A DNA stretch of 14,596 bases from an uncultured Lachnospiraceae bacterium. Its GTDB lineage: Bacteria; Bacillota; Clostridia; Lachnospirales; Lachnospiraceae. Under the pieces are notes generated by a model. That model was not told where the DNA came from, made no database searches, and saw only the letters and a program-made list of their open reading frames with translations. The position numbers were made by a program, and so were the translations under genes. Position 1 is the first letter of the stretch; each line of letters starts with the position of its first letter. Shown in pieces: positions 13,609 to 14,596 of the stretch. The stretch lies in the NCBI GenBank assembly GCA_937920345.1, contig CALGVA010000048.1, positions 1 to 14,596 on the forward strand, read 5' to 3'.

Positions 13609-14193
13609 TTATTTATTCTCTCTCACTACTTTACAAGGATTTCCATATGCTATGCTATTGTCTGGAATATCCTTTGTAACAATGCTTCCTGCTCCGATTA
13701 CAACATTGTTCCCAATCGTGACTCCTGGCATAATAATGGCACCCCCGCCAATCCATACGTTATCTCCTATCGTAACCGGTGCTGTTTGGGTTTTACAAAA
13801 TTCAAACGCACCATCTTCTTTTGGATCTCCAAACCGTTCAAGCGCATTTGTCGGATGAAATGCTGTGTATATCTGTACATTTGGAGCAATTAAGGCATTA
13901 TCTCCAATGCGAATAATATTATCATCCAAAAAAGTACAATTCATATTCACTTCACAATTATTGCCAAAATAGATATTATTGCCGTAGTCAACAAAGAAAG
14001 GTGCGGTAATCCAAAGATTTTTACCCTTCCCTCCCAATAATTCATTTAAGATTGCTTCTTTTTCCTGCGCATTGGCAGAATCTGTCCGGTTATAATCCCG
14101 TGCCAGATCTTTTGCCTTATGCCATTGTGATAATAATTCATCGTCCCCGCAATCATAAAGCTGCCCTGCTAACATTTTTTCTCTTTCCGTCAT
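13609..14193 (-). CDS. Maltose/galactoside O-acetyltransferase (hexapeptide-repeat family)
   Basis: A 194-residue acetyl-CoA-dependent sugar O-acetyltransferase of the Maa/LacA group. Residues 1-57 are the N-terminal Mac domain (MTEREKMLAGQLYDCGDDEL). From about 60 on is the left-handed beta-helix of hexapeptide repeats (IGDNALIAPNVQIY, then VTIGDNVWIGGGAIIMPG and VTIGNNVVIGAGSIV). Catalytic His113 is in TAFHPT. The ending SIAYGNPCKVVR is typical. The ATG at 14193 has GGAG 6 nt upstream and gives the usual length. An in-frame TTG at 14289 with AGGAG 6 nt upstream would add 32 residues unlike the family; I treat it as an upstream segment. The physiological acceptor is uncertain; such enzymes acetylate non-metabolisable sugars. 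Confidence 0.93.
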   Translation of the reverse strand: MTEREKMLAGQLYDCGDDELLSQWHKAKDLARDYNRTDSANAQEKEAILNELLGGKGKNLWITAPFFVDYGNNIYFGNNCEVNMNCTFLDDNIIRIGDNALIAPNVQIYTAFHPTNALERFGDPKEDGAFEFCKTQTAPVTIGDNVWIGGGAIIMPGVTIGNNVVIGAGSIVTKDIPDNSIAYGNPCKVVRENK

Positions 14194-14300
14194 AATTATC
14201 TCCATTTCTGCGCTGCTTTTTGCGCATATCGAGTTTGTGGCAAGCAACGCGCAGACACAAATCTCGCGATTGAAAATTTTAATTTTCAATCTTATCTCCT
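14194..14300 (-). other. In-frame upstream segment with second start and perfect palindrome
   Basis: A TTG at 14289 with AGGAG (14300-14296) 6 nt upstream opens a frame that runs without stop into the acetyltransferase, encoding 32 extra residues (MKIKIFNREICVCALLATNS and on). The segment begins with a perfect palindrome, GATTGAAAATT / AATTTTCAATC (14268-14278 and 14281-14291). A second imperfect inverted repeat, CGAGTTTGTG / CACAAATCTCG, follows at about 14230-14266. It may be a repeat element inserted upstream of the gene or a translated leader. Confidence 0.45.
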
Positions 14301-14491
14301 CTCCGAAGTATCACAAGTTTCCGTCTGATCAAAATTCAGACATTAAAACATAAGACCATCAGATTTATTCTTCATCTTTACCACCACAATTCTGATTTAT
14401 TACAGGATTAACCCCTGACTCCCCATCCGCTGATACCAAATAGACGGCTTCAGTTCTAACTCGCGCATTACAGTTATCTTGCCTATCTATT

Positions 14492-14530
14492 AAAAAAGAC
14501 CCAATCCTCATCTTTATAAAGGATTGAGCC
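14492..14530 (-). terminator. Intrinsic terminator of the tRNA-Leu transcript
   Basis: On the minus strand GGCTCAATCC (14530-14521) pairs with GGATTGGGTC (14507-14498), including two G-U pairs, followed by six T (14497-14492). It begins 13 nt after the tRNA 3' end. Confidence 0.88.
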
Positions 14531-14542
14531 ATCTCATAAATA

Positions 14543-14596
14543 TGCCGGCGACCGGAATCGAACCGGTACGGGAGGTTAGTCCCGCAGGATTTTAAG
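14543..14596 (-). tRNA. tRNA-Leu (anticodon TAA), 3' part only
   Basis: The window edge cuts the gene at the anticodon loop CTTAAAA (anticodon TAA). The 3' anticodon stem, the long variable arm (TGCGGGACTAACCTCCCGT) that marks a class II tRNA, the T-arm ACCGGTTCGATTCCGGT and the 3' acceptor strand CGCCGGC with discriminator A follow. CCA is not encoded. The variable arm and anticodon together identify Leu. Confidence 0.93.

Overview
The window looks like a chromosomal segment of a Gram-positive gut Clostridium, most likely Lachnospiraceae. This rests on mid-range GC with AT-rich intergenic spacers, strong GGAGG-type ribosome binding sites, sigma-A style promoters, a clostridial GH94 cellobiose phosphorylase, a YtrA/YtrB-type ABC cluster and tRNA genes without an encoded CCA. 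The family assignment is an inference from gene style, not from a database search. There is no prophage, CRISPR array or transposase.

Left part (1-4560): a beta-glucan disaccharide utilisation locus. A truncated lipoprotein with a lipobox and an Ala/Pro/acid repeat linker (probably an ABC solute-binding protein) and a LacI-type repressor run on the minus strand. A 633-bp spacer holds several copies of a LacI/CcpA-like operator box and a good promoter. A plus-strand GH94 cellobiose phosphorylase follows, then two tandem hairpin-forming 39-nt units and a strong terminator. The likely logic is import of a disaccharide, phosphorolysis to glucose-1-phosphate plus glucose, and LacI control.

Middle part (4561-8665): a MerR-type regulator with a GyrI-like C-terminal domain, preceded by a 33-bp near-perfect palindrome over its promoter. 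It converges on a pyridoxamine/pyridoxal kinase gene. A 166-bp imperfect inverted-repeat element lies between them and supplies the kinase stop codon. The kinase has a structured 5' leader. Upstream on the minus strand is an ECF sigma factor followed by two small soluble proteins of unknown function and no recognisable membrane anti-sigma factor.

Right-middle part (8666-11130): a minus-strand ytr-like set (GntR/YtrA repressor, ABC ATPase, ABC-2 permease) with a consensus promoter embedded in a palindromic operator, then tRNA-Arg(ACG) with its own consensus promoter and terminator.

Right part (11131-14596): a CPBP (CAAX-like) membrane protease and a membrane-anchored C39-like cysteine peptidase, each with its own promoter (both minus), an XRE-type repressor (plus), a maltose/galactoside O-acetyltransferase (minus) with an unusual upstream in-frame segment and palindrome, and the 3' half of tRNA-Leu(TAA) with a terminator.

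The items most worth checking are the sigma factor operon with its two orphan proteins, the 166-bp repeat element, the structured leader of the pyridoxamine kinase and the double start of the acetyltransferase.
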